64,000 bases of DNA from positions 1-64,000 of the forward strand of contig NZ_BCNV01000013.1 of assembly GCF_001570725.1 (NCBI RefSeq), in the 5' to 3' direction. The translations under genes were made by a program, and so were the position numbers. Numbering within the stretch: the stretch's first letter is position 1; each line of letters opens with the position of its first letter. The notes below the pieces were generated by a model that did no database searches, had not been told where the DNA came from, and saw nothing but the letters and a program-made list of their open reading frames with translations. The DNA is from Paenibacillus amylolyticus. Its GTDB lineage: Bacteria > Bacillota > Bacilli > Paenibacillales > Paenibacillaceae. This document shows, piece by piece, positions 8,417 through 17,442 of the stretch.

Positions 8417-9280
8417 TTATTTCCTCCGTATACCCGGAGAAGCATACAACATGGCATCACACATGTCTGCCGTCCGCCGAATCGGCTTCACATCATGAAC
8501 CCGAACCATCTGGCAGCCTTGGGCAATGCCGAATGCAACGGTTGCAGCCGTTCCTTCCAGCGCGTCATCCGCAGTGACATCCAGGGTGTTCTGGATGAAT
8601 CTTTTGCGTGAGGTGGCTAACAGCACGGGATATCCCATTTCATTGAGCAAACCGAGTGATGACATGAGTGCCAGATTTTCCTTCAGATCCTTCACAAAAC
8701 CAATGCCGGGGTCCAGGATAATCTGATCTGCTTTCACTCCGGCTGTTAACGCAATCTGTATGCTCTCCTGCAAATCGCTCACGACATCACTCAGATAATC
8801 GGTATAATCTCTCTCCTGCCGATTATGCATCAGAATGATGGGACACCCGAGCTCTGCTGCCGTGCGGGCCATATCTGGGTCTGCCTTGGCACCCCACACA
8901 TCATTAATGATATGGGCACCCGCTAGAATAGCTTGACGCGCAACATCAGCCTTATACGTGTCCACCGATATTGGAATGTGCGGGGCTTGCTGATGTAATG
9001 CTTCGATAACCGGAATGATCCGGCTCAGCTCTTCATCGGCATTGACGACTGCTGAACCAGGTCTGGTGGACTCCCCACCGATATCAATCAGGTCCGCCCC
9101 GTCCTCCATCATCTGCTTGGCATGGGTAACCGCCCGCTCCACGTTGGTATAACGTCCACCATCCGAGAACGAGTCAGGCGTGACGTTAAGAATGCCCATG
9201 ATCTGTGTTCTTGTACCCAGCTTCAACTCAGCTGGCCCCCATGCATAGTTCCGTTCATAGATGACAGGTGTAAGTGTCAT
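8417..9280 (-). CDS. folP: Dihydropteroate synthase
   Basis: FolP condenses hydroxymethyl-dihydropterin pyrophosphate with p-aminobenzoate and is the sulfonamide target. The 287-residue TIM-barrel protein has the two family signatures: IMGILNVTPDSFSDGGRY (about residues 27-44) and GADLIDIGGESTRPGSAVV (about 60-78). Further barrel motifs are SVDTYKADVA, INDVWGAKADP, ILDPGIGFVKD and ATSRKRFI. The ATG overlaps the pabC stop by four bases (ATGA), implying coupled translation. Confidence 0.97.
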   Translation of the reverse strand: MTLTPVIYERNYAWGPAELKLGTRTQIMGILNVTPDSFSDGGRYTNVERAVTHAKQMMEDGADLIDIGGESTRPGSAVVNADEELSRIIPVIEALHQQAPHIPISVDTYKADVARQAILAGAHIINDVWGAKADPDMARTAAELGCPIILMHNRQERDYTDYLSDVVSDLQESIQIALTAGVKADQIILDPGIGFVKDLKENLALMSSLGLLNEMGYPVLLATSRKRFIQNTLDVTADDALEGTAATVAFGIAQGCQMVRVHDVKPIRRTADMCDAMLYASPGIRRK

Positions 9281-10161
9281 GAAGTATACCCCGCTTTCTG
9301 CCGGTACATACCCAGAAGGACTGCTGTAACCGGGCCTATATGTCCGTTGCTGATTATCGTTTCGATTCCTTCCTGATCACGCAGAGTTGTAACCGGAACC
9401 AGTTCAGCCACCGAGCCGGTTAAAAATATTTCATCGGCTTGCAGGAGATCCTCCCAAGCCGCTAGCGTTTCTATGCAGGGAATTCCTTGCTGCATAGCGA
9501 TCTCAAGTACCACGGCTCTCGTGATGCCCGGCAGAATGCCGGTTGAGAGCGCTGGCGTGTAGAGCACATTTTCCCGTACCCAAAATACATTACTCACAAT
9601 ACCCTCAGCGACATGACCATCACGGGTTAATTGTAGCCCTTCTGCCCCCTGCACATACTGCCCGTACCGGTTCAGCTCCCGTTTCGCCAGAATGTTGTTC
9701 ATGTAATGGAGCGACTTGAACCGCACTTCTCCTTCAGGCGTGTTGCGAGGTGTAGACAACCGTTGAAGCATTTTGCCGCTCTCATATAAAGAGGGAGAAG
9801 GTTCAGGTAATGCTTTTGCCAGTACAATATGATTCGGCTTCGAATAATCACCAGAAGGTAAGCCTAGCGGTGCTTCACCGGCTGATACCGTGTATCGCAC
9901 ATACGCATCCTGAAGTCCGTTCGCATCCATCAAGCGTTGAATCCAATCTGTCACCTCTGCCGCAGTCGTTATGAAAGGAATGCCCAGTTCTTCACACCCT
10001 GAAGCCATCCGCTCCAGATGCCGTTCCAGCAGATAAGGAACCCCCTGATACGTCCGAAACGTCTCAAACAACCCAAGTCCGTACAAAAAGCCGTGATCCG
10101 TTACAGGAACCACGGCTGCCGCCATATTGACCAACTCTCCGTTTATCGCGGCATATTGCAT
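9277..10161 (-). CDS. pabC: 4-amino-4-deoxychorismate lyase
   Basis: PabC is a PLP enzyme that releases pyruvate from aminodeoxychorismate to give p-aminobenzoate. The 294-residue protein is a class IV aminotransferase-fold member: DHGFLYGLGLFETFR (about residues 21-35), the region around the PLP lysine (KSLHYMNNILAKRE, about 149-162), EGIVSNVFWV, and TGILPGITRAVVLE. The start has AGGTGAAGG upstream inside the end of pabA. Branched-chain or D-amino acid aminotransferases share this fold, but the pabB-pabA-folP context settles the role. Confidence 0.94.
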   Translation of the reverse strand: MQYAAINGELVNMAAAVVPVTDHGFLYGLGLFETFRTYQGVPYLLERHLERMASGCEELGIPFITTAAEVTDWIQRLMDANGLQDAYVRYTVSAGEAPLGLPSGDYSKPNHIVLAKALPEPSPSLYESGKMLQRLSTPRNTPEGEVRFKSLHYMNNILAKRELNRYGQYVQGAEGLQLTRDGHVAEGIVSNVFWVRENVLYTPALSTGILPGITRAVVLEIAMQQGIPCIETLAAWEDLLQADEIFLTGSVAELVPVTTLRDQEGIETIISNGHIGPVTAVLLGMYRQKAGYTS

Positions 10162-10162
10162 G

Positions 10163-10738
10163 TTATACCTTCACCTGTTGGGACAGGAAGTTGCGAAGCA
10201 TCTGATGTCCGTGGTCTGTAATAATGGATTCCGGGTGGAATTGCACCCCTTCAATCGCATATTCTTTGTGACGTAGACCCATAATTTCACCTTCAGCTGT
10301 CTCCGCTGTAATCTCCAGGCAGTCAGGCAAGCTGCTGCGCTCCACAATCAGGGAGTGATAACGGGTAGCTGTGAATGGGGAAGGTAATCCGGCAAATACA
10401 GATGTTCCATTATGGTGCATCTCGGATGTTTTGCCATGCATCATGCGCTCCGCACGAATAACATTGCCACCAAACGCTTGTCCAATGGACTGATGTCCCA
10501 GACACACACCAAAGATCGGAATGCTTCCCTTGAAGTGATCGATGACTGCCAGACTGATGCCCGCTTCATTCGGTGTACAAGGACCCGGAGAAATCAGAAT
10601 ATGATCAGGCGCCAATGCCTCTATACCTGCCAAATCAATCTCATCGTTGCGGCGAACTTCCACCGTCTCACCCAGTTCACCCAGATATTGAACCAGGTTG
10701 TACGTGAAGGAATCGTAATTGTCGATAACCAGTATCAT
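10163..10738 (-). CDS. pabA: Glutamine amidotransferase subunit of aminodeoxychorismate/anthranilate synthase
   Basis: The protein supplies ammonia from glutamine to PabB; in Bacillus the same subunit also serves TrpE (family knowledge). The 191-residue class I glutamine amidotransferase has MILVIDNYDSFTYNLVQYLG at its start. The oxyanion segment is ISPGPCTPNEAG, the nucleophile lies in FGVCLGHQSIGQAFGG (about residues 75-90), and the His-Glu dyad in VQFHPESI (about 170). I start at 10738 because the purine-rich ribosome site lies in the codons of a longer frame. Confidence 0.95.
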   Translation of the reverse strand: MILVIDNYDSFTYNLVQYLGELGETVEVRRNDEIDLAGIEALAPDHILISPGPCTPNEAGISLAVIDHFKGSIPIFGVCLGHQSIGQAFGGNVIRAERMMHGKTSEMHHNGTSVFAGLPSPFTATRYHSLIVERSSLPDCLEITAETAEGEIMGLRHKEYAIEGVQFHPESIITDHGHQMLRNFLSQQVKV

Positions 10739-10793
10739 ATGCCTGCTCCTCCTCATCTTCCGTCAACGCAAGTGACGGTTGCTTCGTTTTATT

Positions 10794-12407
10794 TTAGTTT
10801 AGTTTAACAGCTTCCGTTCGTTTCGCTTGTTCTTGTTCGACAGCTCTGTCCGCTTTCGCCTCTTCGCTGTAGTTCACAGCTCTCATCATCGCTCTTGCCT
10901 TGTTGCGGCATTCCTTGTATTCCCGATATGGGTCGGAATCAATAACAATACCTGCACCAGCTTGTACATAACCAATACCATCCTTGATGGCAAGCGTACG
11001 AATGACGATGTTCAATTCCATATTTCCACTGTAATCCATCCAACCGATGGAACCCGTATAAGGCCCACGCCGCACAGGCTCAAGCTCCTCGATAATCTCC
11101 ATGGTACGCACTTTGGGCGCTCCTGTAATCGTCCCACCCGGGAATGTCGCAGCGATCACATCAAATACGGATAACCCTTCTGCCAGCCTGCCTTCCACTT
11201 GGGAAACGAGATGCATGACATGGGAATACTTCTCGATGGTCATCAATTCAGGCACATGAACCGAACCGTAGGCCGCAATCCGTCCGATATCATTACGTTC
11301 CAGATCAACGAGCATAATATGCTCTGCCCGTTCCTTCTCACTGCTGAGCAGTTCATCCGCCATAGCTTTATCCTCTGCTTCATCACGGCCCCTTCTTCGG
11401 GTCCCTGCGATGGGACGTGCACTGACTTTGCCATTCTCCACTTTGACCAGAAGTTCGGGAGACCCGCTTACCAGTTGGAAGTCCGGGCTACGCAGCATAC
11501 CCATATACGGTGATGGATTCACAAGACGCAGCCATTCATAAATATGCTCAGCGCTTGAATGAAGCCGCTTTTCCTGTCTTAAGGACAGATTCACCTGGAA
11601 CACATCACCCTGCCTGATATATTCCTGTACCGTGCGTACAGCCTTTTCAAAGTCTTCCTGTGGAAAGGAGGTTTCCCACCCTTCGGATTCCCTTTCCGCA
11701 TCCTCAGGCTGCGGGGTACGATTGACCTGCCTATTGCGGCGTTCCAGCGCCTGCTGTTGTTCTTCGGCCTGTGCAAATCCCATAATATGAAGCCATCGTT
11801 GCTGCATCGCTGTCGCTCGTGCTTCGGCCACTGCATATAGACCACGGATATCGGTTTCGTTCTGATTAGGCTCTATAGCCAGATGAACCATGCAGAAAAG
11901 CGCCTGTTGCTGATGGTCGTACGCCCATATTTCTTCAAAACGCATCCACCAATAATCCGGCAGAGCCGGGTTATCTTCAGCCAAAGCTGGAAGCTTCTCC
12001 AACGATCTTGCTACATCATAGCTGAGATAACCTGCGTAGCCACCCCCAAAGTCTGGGGCCCCAGTAACTTTAGGTGCGCTATAAGGCGCTGTCCATCTCT
12101 TCAATACATCAAGCGGCTTGCCGCTGTCTGTCGAGGTGGTTCCTTGCGTCACATCATGAATAACCGCTTCTTGACCCTTGCCGGAAATAACAGATACGGG
12201 GTCCAGACCCAGAAATGTATATCTTCCGCCTTTGCCATTCTCCAGCACAATTGCGTATGGTGACGCCTGCTGCCAGGCTGCCTCCCACGATAACGGTAAA
12301 CCGCCATGATACGGTCCCTCATCCGACTTCGTGATATAGGGCATCATGGTCCAGCCTTGTCCAGCCCACTCCATCCAGTCGGCGTATGTTGTCATCAGGT
12401 GTGTCAT
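10794..12407 (-). CDS. pabB: Aminodeoxychorismate synthase component I
   Basis: PabB converts chorismate to 4-amino-4-deoxychorismate with PabA. The C-terminal chorismate-binding domain is clear: IRQGDVFQVNLSLRQE, SGSPELLVKVENGKVSARPI followed by AGTRRRGRDEAED, LVDLERNDIGRI, and FPGGTITGAPKVRTMEII near the C-terminus. The N-terminal half carries the TrpE/PabB lid domain with FGGGYAGYLSYD. I start at 12407 (537 residues), after GGAGGG. A longer frame to 12539 would overlap the cysK terminator stem and is unlikely. TrpE is a possible paralogue, but the pabA-pabC-fol context supports PabB. Confidence 0.94.
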   Translation of the reverse strand: MTHLMTTYADWMEWAGQGWTMMPYITKSDEGPYHGGLPLSWEAAWQQASPYAIVLENGKGGRYTFLGLDPVSVISGKGQEAVIHDVTQGTTSTDSGKPLDVLKRWTAPYSAPKVTGAPDFGGGYAGYLSYDVARSLEKLPALAEDNPALPDYWWMRFEEIWAYDHQQQALFCMVHLAIEPNQNETDIRGLYAVAEARATAMQQRWLHIMGFAQAEEQQQALERRNRQVNRTPQPEDAERESEGWETSFPQEDFEKAVRTVQEYIRQGDVFQVNLSLRQEKRLHSSAEHIYEWLRLVNPSPYMGMLRSPDFQLVSGSPELLVKVENGKVSARPIAGTRRRGRDEAEDKAMADELLSSEKERAEHIMLVDLERNDIGRIAAYGSVHVPELMTIEKYSHVMHLVSQVEGRLAEGLSVFDVIAATFPGGTITGAPKVRTMEIIEELEPVRRGPYTGSIGWMDYSGNMELNIVIRTLAIKDGIGYVQAGAGIVIDSDPYREYKECRNKARAMMRAVNYSEEAKADRAVEQEQAKRTEAVKLN

Positions 12408-12490
12408 TGCGGTTTGCCGCCCTCCATCTGTCGCTAGTTCTATTGTCTGATAGTATACTAAAGCGCCGCCCCTTTTAAAAGCATTACGCC

Positions 12491-12528
12491 AAAAATCCTC
12501 CATACCCGTCATACGGGCAAGGAGGATT
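12491..12528 (-). terminator. cysK terminator
   Basis: Two-block stem AATCCTCC/GGAGGATT (12494-12501, 12521-12528) with inner CCCGT/ACGGG. A T-run follows on the minus strand. It separates cysK from the folate operon and argues for a promoter just upstream of pabB. Confidence 0.85.
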
Positions 12529-12547
12529 GGTTTTGTCATTTGTAGGC

Positions 12548-13486
12548 TTAGGCTTCGAAGTTGTAGAGTGGTGTGCTGAGGTAACGTTCGCCGTTACTTG
12601 GCACGATCACGACAACGCGTTTGCCTTCACCCAACTGTTTCGCAACCTGAAGACCTGCACGGATTGCCGCACCGGAAGAAATACCAGACAAAATGCCCTC
12701 TTCCTTCGCTACCTGACGAGCCGTCTCGAATGCATCATCATTCTCAATGTGAATGATCTCATCATAGATTTCCTGATCCAGAATCTCAGGGATAAAGTTG
12801 GCACCAATCCCTTGGATCTTATGAGGTCCTGGTTTGCCGCCCGCCAGAATTGGCGACGCTGCTGGCTCAACTGCAACAATTTTAACACCAGGGAAAGCTT
12901 CTTTCAGCACTTCACCTGTTCCTGTAATTGTTCCACCTGTACCGATTCCCGCAATGAAAGCATCCAACGTACCGCCCACAGATTGGATCGCGTCAACAAT
13001 CTCAGGGCCAGTCGTTTCACGGTGGATCTTCACGTTAGCTTTATTTTTAAATTGCTCAGCCATGAAATAGGATGGGTTTTCCTTCAGCAGTTCTTCAGCT
13101 TTTTTAACAGCACCATTCATACCTTCGGCTCCCGGTGTAAGCACAAGCTCAGCACCATACGCACGAAGCAAGTTGCGACGCTCCAAGCTCATCGTCTCAG
13201 GCATTACAATAACGGACTTGTAGCCTTTGGCTGCAGCCACCATCGCGAGTCCGATTCCTGTGTTACCACTTGTTGCTTCGATAATGGTATCACCTGGTTT
13301 CAGCTTGCCTTCTTTTTCCGCTTCTTCCACAATGCTAATTGCGATACGGTCTTTCACGCTTGAACCTGGATTCTGGTACTCCAGCTTCACGAATACTTCA
13401 GCACTGCCTTCAGGTACGATACGGTTCAGACGAACAAGCGGAGTACCTCCGATGAGTTCTGTTACGTTATTAACTACTTTAGCCAT
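12548..13486 (-). CDS. cysK: Cysteine synthase A (O-acetylserine sulfhydrylase)
   Basis: CysK makes cysteine from O-acetylserine and sulfide using PLP. The 312-residue protein shows the PLP-lysine segment PGSSVKDRIA (about residues 40-49), the substrate loop EATSGNTGIGLAM (about 69-81), the phosphate-binding GIGTGGTITGTGEVL (about 178-192) and GISSGAA (about 268). It has its own strong promoter and an approximately 200-base leader, plus a terminator, so it is a single-gene unit. Homologues in Firmicutes are controlled by CymR; I could not confirm a CymR site. Confidence 0.97.
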   Translation of the reverse strand: MAKVVNNVTELIGGTPLVRLNRIVPEGSAEVFVKLEYQNPGSSVKDRIAISIVEEAEKEGKLKPGDTIIEATSGNTGIGLAMVAAAKGYKSVIVMPETMSLERRNLLRAYGAELVLTPGAEGMNGAVKKAEELLKENPSYFMAEQFKNKANVKIHRETTGPEIVDAIQSVGGTLDAFIAGIGTGGTITGTGEVLKEAFPGVKIVAVEPAASPILAGGKPGPHKIQGIGANFIPEILDQEIYDEIIHIENDDAFETARQVAKEEGILSGISSGAAIRAGLQVAKQLGEGKRVVVIVPSNGERYLSTPLYNFEA

Positions 13487-13702
13487 ATGAATGCCCTCCT
13501 TAGTGGATGAATAAAACTTGAGTCCTGTTAACCTATACTGTGCGGCCGATAGCCTCTGGATGTTATAGAAGAACTGCGGAAATCCTGTTGATCCTATCCC
13601 TTACTGCTAAGATTTCTAGACAGGGCGGAGGTTTCCGAAAGTTTCTTTGTTCATAAATAACGCTTTTATATCCGAGTAAACGAGTAGGTATTTATTATTT
13701 TC

Positions 13703-13731
13703 ATCTTATCAACGTTAACCCTTATTGTCAA
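13703..13731 (-). promoter_or_regulatory. cysK promoter
   Basis: Minus strand: TTGACA, exactly 17 bases, TAAGAT. The leader to the ATG is about 210 bases and holds a direct repeat TACTCG-TT-TACTCG near its start (about 13677-13690). I looked for T-box and SAM-riboswitch signatures and found neither. Confidence 0.8.
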
Positions 13732-13745
13732 TATGAGTACTCAAA

Positions 13746-13791
13746 AAAAATACTCTGCCTTCGGCCCTAAGACCGCAGACAGAGTATTTTT
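13746..13791 (-). terminator. Terminator of the parvulin-like gene
   Basis: Stem AAAAATACTCTG/CAGAGTATTTTT (13746-13757, 13780-13791) with a T-run on the minus strand, 40 bases after the stop. It lies directly upstream of the cysK promoter. Confidence 0.85.
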
Positions 13792-13831
13792 ATCAAGATG
13801 CAGTAGTACGAGACAATCTTTTCCATTGCAT

Positions 13832-14782
13832 TCAGGAGGCAGGAATCTCGGACAGGATCACGGCTTCATACTTGTTGCGCAGCATTTGCTCTACCTGCGG
13901 CAACGGATCAGCCTGACTCAGAGCCAGTTGCATTCGAATCTCCTCACGGACCTCTTCGGCCGACTGCACCTGGCGTTCTTCTTTATCATTAAGTCTGATA
14001 ATAGCATAGCCCTCTTCCACTTGAACTGGACCAGCCATATCTCCTATATCCAGCCCGGCAGCGAGTTGAAGGATTTCTTCTGACTGGAATGGATCATTGC
14101 GCTCAATCCATCCCAGCCTGCCACCAACATCACGAGAGAAGCTGTCTGTCGATTGACTGCGGGCAGCTGCTTCAAAATCTTCCCCCTTCTCCAACGCATA
14201 CAGTAAGGAATCGGCTTCCTCCTCTTCCTTCACTACGATGATGGACAAGTCATATTTCTCGGGGGAAACGTAATCCTCACGGTGTTCAGTCCAGTAATGC
14301 TCAATATCTGCATCCTTGATCTGTATGCCGATCGTTGCGATTTTCTCAAGCAGTAGCCTATAGCCAGCTTCCAATTCAAGCTCCTGTTTCGACAAGCCCA
14401 ACTGGGACTTCATTTCATCAAAATACGATTTCTCTGAATCGTACCCATCCATCGCGGCCGCAAGTTCTCTTGCAATCTCTTGGGGAGTGACGATCAGCTT
14501 GCGTTCAATTGCTTCGGCATATACTGCTTTACGGTTTAACATCTGGAGTAATAACTCACTGCCGTAACGTCGTTTCAGCGCATCGGTCCACTCTTTGTCC
14601 GTGATGACTTCTCCGTTGATCGTCGCTACGGTGCTTCCTTCTTCCGTATTGGCATCATGGGATGCATCTGCCTCGTCTTTGCCCTGTCTGAGACCATGCA
14701 TAGCCATCACCGTTCCCATAACCAGCATGCCCAGCGTCAAGACAATTACAGCTGTCCACAACCCTTTTTCCTGTCTTGTCAT
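13832..14782 (-). CDS. yacD: Membrane-anchored parvulin-type peptidyl-prolyl isomerase (YacD-like)
   Basis: The 316-residue protein has one N-terminal membrane segment (about residues 8-28) followed by an extracytoplasmic chain. A SurA/PrsA-like N-terminal helical domain (about 45-165) contains INGEVITDKEWTDAL. A parvulin domain (about 175-270) begins at SPEKYDLSIIVVK, with GGRLGWI and GDMAGPVQVEEGYAIIRL typical of PpiC. There is no lipobox, unlike PrsA itself. B. subtilis has yacD at this place between hslO and cysK. It probably helps fold exported proteins, but its clients are unknown. Confidence 0.88.
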   Translation of the reverse strand: MTRQEKGLWTAVIVLTLGMLVMGTVMAMHGLRQGKDEADASHDANTEEGSTVATINGEVITDKEWTDALKRRYGSELLLQMLNRKAVYAEAIERKLIVTPQEIARELAAAMDGYDSEKSYFDEMKSQLGLSKQELELEAGYRLLLEKIATIGIQIKDADIEHYWTEHREDYVSPEKYDLSIIVVKEEEEADSLLYALEKGEDFEAAARSQSTDSFSRDVGGRLGWIERNDPFQSEEILQLAAGLDIGDMAGPVQVEEGYAIIRLNDKEERQVQSAEEVREEIRMQLALSQADPLPQVEQMLRNKYEAVILSEIPAS

Positions 14783-14805
14783 TCCGCATCCCGTCCCCGC
14801 ATAGA

Positions 14806-15696
14806 TCAGTTCTTGGCTTGCTCTAGGATGGTCTCAAGTTGTTCTTTGTTAAAGTCATAAGCTTCATTACAGAATTGGCAAACTACTTCAGCACGGCCCT
14901 CTTCTTCAATTAATTGCTCCATCTCCGTTTGGCCCAGGCTGATTAGCGTCTTCTCTACCCGCTCACGTGAACACTCACAGCTGAATTGAATATCCAACCC
15001 TTCCATCACCTGTACATCCGGTAGTAACCGGCGAAGCAACTCTTCCAGTTCAAGTCCCTGATCCAGCAACGTTGTCACTGGTGGCAACGTACCAATGGCA
15101 TTTTCGATCGCTGTGATCTCTTGATCTGTCAATCCCGGTAACAGCTGCATAATGAATCCGCCTGCGACAATAACGGAATTATCCGTATCGACGAGCACAC
15201 CAACGCCTACAGCAGAAGGAGTCTGCTCCGATTGGGCAAAATAGTAAGTAAAGTCTTCGCCCAGTTCTCCTGAGATAATAGGCACACTGCCACGGTATGG
15301 CTCTTTCAATCCCAAATCTTTCGTTATGTTGATGAAGCCTTCGGTTCCAACTGCGCCTGCAACGTCCAGTTTTCCCACACTATTGCTTGGCAGATGTACA
15401 TGCGGATTAGAAACATACCCCCGCACCTCACCTTTCGCATTGGCATCAGCTACAATCTGTCCAATGGGGCCATCACCGTTGACTTGTATCGTTAGCTTCT
15501 CATCACCTTTGAGCATCGCACCCATAATAGCTGCTGTTGTAACCGTACGCCCCATGGCAGCTGTAGCCGTGGGAAACGTATCATGTCTTCTGCGTAGTTC
15601 CTCAACCAGTTGTGTCGTCTGGACAGCAAAGGCTCTTACCTTTCCATTCATTGCTGTACCACGAATTAACCGGTCATGCTTGTTGTTGTTTTCCAA
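14806..15696 (-). CDS. hslO: Redox-regulated chaperone Hsp33
   Basis: Hsp33 is a cytoplasmic holdase activated by oxidation, when four zinc-bound cysteines form disulfides. The 296-residue protein has the core GDGPIGQIVADANAKGEVRG (about residues 61-80). Near the C-terminus it has the cysteine pairs CEC (in FSCECSRERVEKTL) and CQFC (in VVCQFCNEAYDF), about 30 residues apart. I start at the TTG at 15696: AAAGGAGG lies nine bases upstream, and the length then matches the family. A longer frame to 15759 would run into the coaX terminator. Confidence 0.95.
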   Translation of the reverse strand: MENNNKHDRLIRGTAMNGKVRAFAVQTTQLVEELRRRHDTFPTATAAMGRTVTTAAIMGAMLKGDEKLTIQVNGDGPIGQIVADANAKGEVRGYVSNPHVHLPSNSVGKLDVAGAVGTEGFINITKDLGLKEPYRGSVPIISGELGEDFTYYFAQSEQTPSAVGVGVLVDTDNSVIVAGGFIMQLLPGLTDQEITAIENAIGTLPPVTTLLDQGLELEELLRRLLPDVQVMEGLDIQFSCECSRERVEKTLISLGQTEMEQLIEEEGRAEVVCQFCNEAYDFNKEQLETILEQAKN

Positions 15697-15742
15697 GTCA
15701 TTCAGCCTCCTTTGGCGTATCGCCATAATAGTAATAACACAG

Positions 15743-15790
15743 AAAAAACGGCACAACACTTAAGCTGTAATCTCAGCCGCTGTATGCCGT
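15743..15790 (-). terminator. coaX terminator
   Basis: Stem ACGGCA/TGCCGT (15748-15753, 15785-15790) with a T6 run on the minus strand, directly after coaX. The loop is long (31 bases) with further pairing possible. It may be partial read-through between coaX and hslO. Confidence 0.55.
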
Positions 15791-15798
15791 CTTTATGC

Positions 15799-16569
15799 TC
15801 ACCTTTCCCGGTTCCGCTCATATATAATACGCAGCCCTTCAAGCGTAAGCAGCGGATCAACTTCCTCTATACTACGGGTTTCTTCCGCGATTAGTGTAGC
15901 GAGACCACCCGTTGCAATGACTCTGGGCTTAGCTCCCATTTCTTCGCGAATGCGCTCTACAATACCATCTACCTGTCCTGCATAGCCATAGATAATGCCC
16001 GCTTGCATCGCATGAATAGTATTACGCCCAATGACCTTCTTGGGTTTCTCCAGCTCAATACGAGGCAGCTTGGACGCCCGCTCGTAGAGTGCTTCGGTGG
16101 CAATGTGAATTCCAGGTACAATGGCTCCCCCCAGATAATGACCTTTCTCGTCAATACAGTCAAACGTCGTTGCAGTACCGAAATCGACCACGACGAGAGG
16201 GCCGCCATACTTCTCAACGGCTGCCACTGCATTAACAATGCGATCTGCACCCACTTCACGTGGATTCTCGTATCGCAGGTTCAGGCCGGTTTTGATACCA
16301 GGCCCAACGAGTAACGGTTTTTTGCCCACATATTTCTCACACATCGCTTCGATCACATTCACCAGTGGCGGAACCACAGATGAGATGATGACACCTTCGA
16401 TGTCGCTTGCCCTGATGCCGGACATATGAAATAAATTATAAATCAATACGCCGTATTCATCCACTGTTGACTGACGTGATGTACTCAGACGAAAGTGGTG
16501 CAGCAACTCCCGGCCTTGATATACGCCGAGCACCATATTGCTGTTCCCCACGTCTACAACTAGAATCAA
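15799..16569 (-). CDS. coaX: Type III pantothenate kinase
   Basis: CoaX phosphorylates pantothenate, the first step of coenzyme A synthesis. The type III enzymes are not feedback-inhibited by CoA. The 256-residue ASKHA-fold protein begins ILVVDVGNSNMVLGVY (phosphate 1 motif). It has GADRIVNAVAA (about residues 107-117), DFGTATTFD (about 129-137) and GGAIVPG. The start is TTG, with AGAGGGGTG upstream. It follows nadC by six bases, so it is likely cotranscribed with the NAD genes. Confidence 0.96.
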   Translation of the reverse strand: MILVVDVGNSNMVLGVYQGRELLHHFRLSTSRQSTVDEYGVLIYNLFHMSGIRASDIEGVIISSVVPPLVNVIEAMCEKYVGKKPLLVGPGIKTGLNLRYENPREVGADRIVNAVAAVEKYGGPLVVVDFGTATTFDCIDEKGHYLGGAIVPGIHIATEALYERASKLPRIELEKPKKVIGRNTIHAMQAGIIYGYAGQVDGIVERIREEMGAKPRVIATGGLATLIAEETRSIEEVDPLLTLEGLRIIYERNRER

Positions 16570-16575
16570 AGAGGT

Positions 16576-17442
16576 TCACCCCTCTTTCTTTTCATTTAAA
16601 TCCAGGCTGATATCCAGGCTCTCAAAAGAATAGGTTAACCTGCCAACCGAAATTACATCCACACCGCTCTCTGCAATTCCACGAATGGTCTGGAGAGAGA
16701 CGTTACCTGATGCTTCAACCTTCACATGCGGAGCCCGTTCACGAATAAGCTCAACTGCTTCACGCATCCGCTCTGGATGCATGTTATCCAGCATAATGAT
16801 ATCTGCCCCGGCTTGCAAGGCTTCTCTCACCTGCTCCATATTCTCCGTCTCCACTTCAATCGTCATCGTATGTGGAATAACGGTTCGCGCACGCTGTACC
16901 GCTTCGGTAATTCCGCCTGCGCCCTTGATGTGGTTATCCTTGATCATAACGGCGTCGTAGAGTCCAAAACGATGATTCGCTCCGCCACCCACGCGTACCG
17001 CGTATTTCTCAAGTAACCTGTGACCAGGCGTTGTCTTACGTGTATCCACCAACCTGGTCTCAAGACCATCCAGCACATCCACGTAGGTACGCGTACGCGT
17101 AGCAATTCCCGACATACGCTGCAGCAAGTTGAGTGCCAGTCGTTCCCCCGTAAGCAGTGAGTGTGTACTTCCCTCTACCTCAGCCAGAATCGTGCCATGC
17201 TTAACCTTGTCTCCGTCAGTTACCTTTGGTGTAAATACAAGACCAGGATCGACTACCTGAAATACGAGTTCGGCTACGGTCATGCCTGCAATAATACCAT
17301 TGTCTTTGGCATGTATAATGGCTTTGGATTGGTTTCCTGCTGGGATCGTTACACTGGTTGTAACGTCACCTGCACCAACATCTTCCCGAAGCCAGTTTTT
17401 AATTGATTCGATAAGCCCATCATTATATCCGTTCAGTATCAT
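16576..17442 (-). CDS. nadC: Nicotinate-nucleotide pyrophosphorylase (quinolinate phosphoribosyltransferase)
   Basis: NadC converts quinolinate and PRPP to nicotinate mononucleotide, completing de novo NAD synthesis after NadB and NadA. The 288-residue length is normal. Visible motifs are LREDVGAGDVTT (about residues 18-29), ERLALNLLQRMSGIAT, DTRKTTPGHRLLEKYAVRVG (about 136-155), HRFGLYDAVMIKDNH and IMLDNM. The ATG overlaps the nadB stop by four bases. The operon order is nadA-nadB-nadC-coaX. Confidence 0.96.
   Translation of the reverse strand: MILNGYNDGLIESIKNWLREDVGAGDVTTSVTIPAGNQSKAIIHAKDNGIIAGMTVAELVFQVVDPGLVFTPKVTDGDKVKHGTILAEVEGSTHSLLTGERLALNLLQRMSGIATRTRTYVDVLDGLETRLVDTRKTTPGHRLLEKYAVRVGGGANHRFGLYDAVMIKDNHIKGAGGITEAVQRARTVIPHTMTIEVETENMEQVREALQAGADIIMLDNMHPERMREAVELIRERAPHVKVEASGNVSLQTIRGIAESGVDVISVGRLTYSFESLDISLDLNEKKEG

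Noticed and set aside
13487..13702. T-box or SAM riboswitch in the cysK leader
   Set aside because: The T-box antiterminator signature and the SAM-aptamer core are absent, and no terminator lies between the promoter and cysK.
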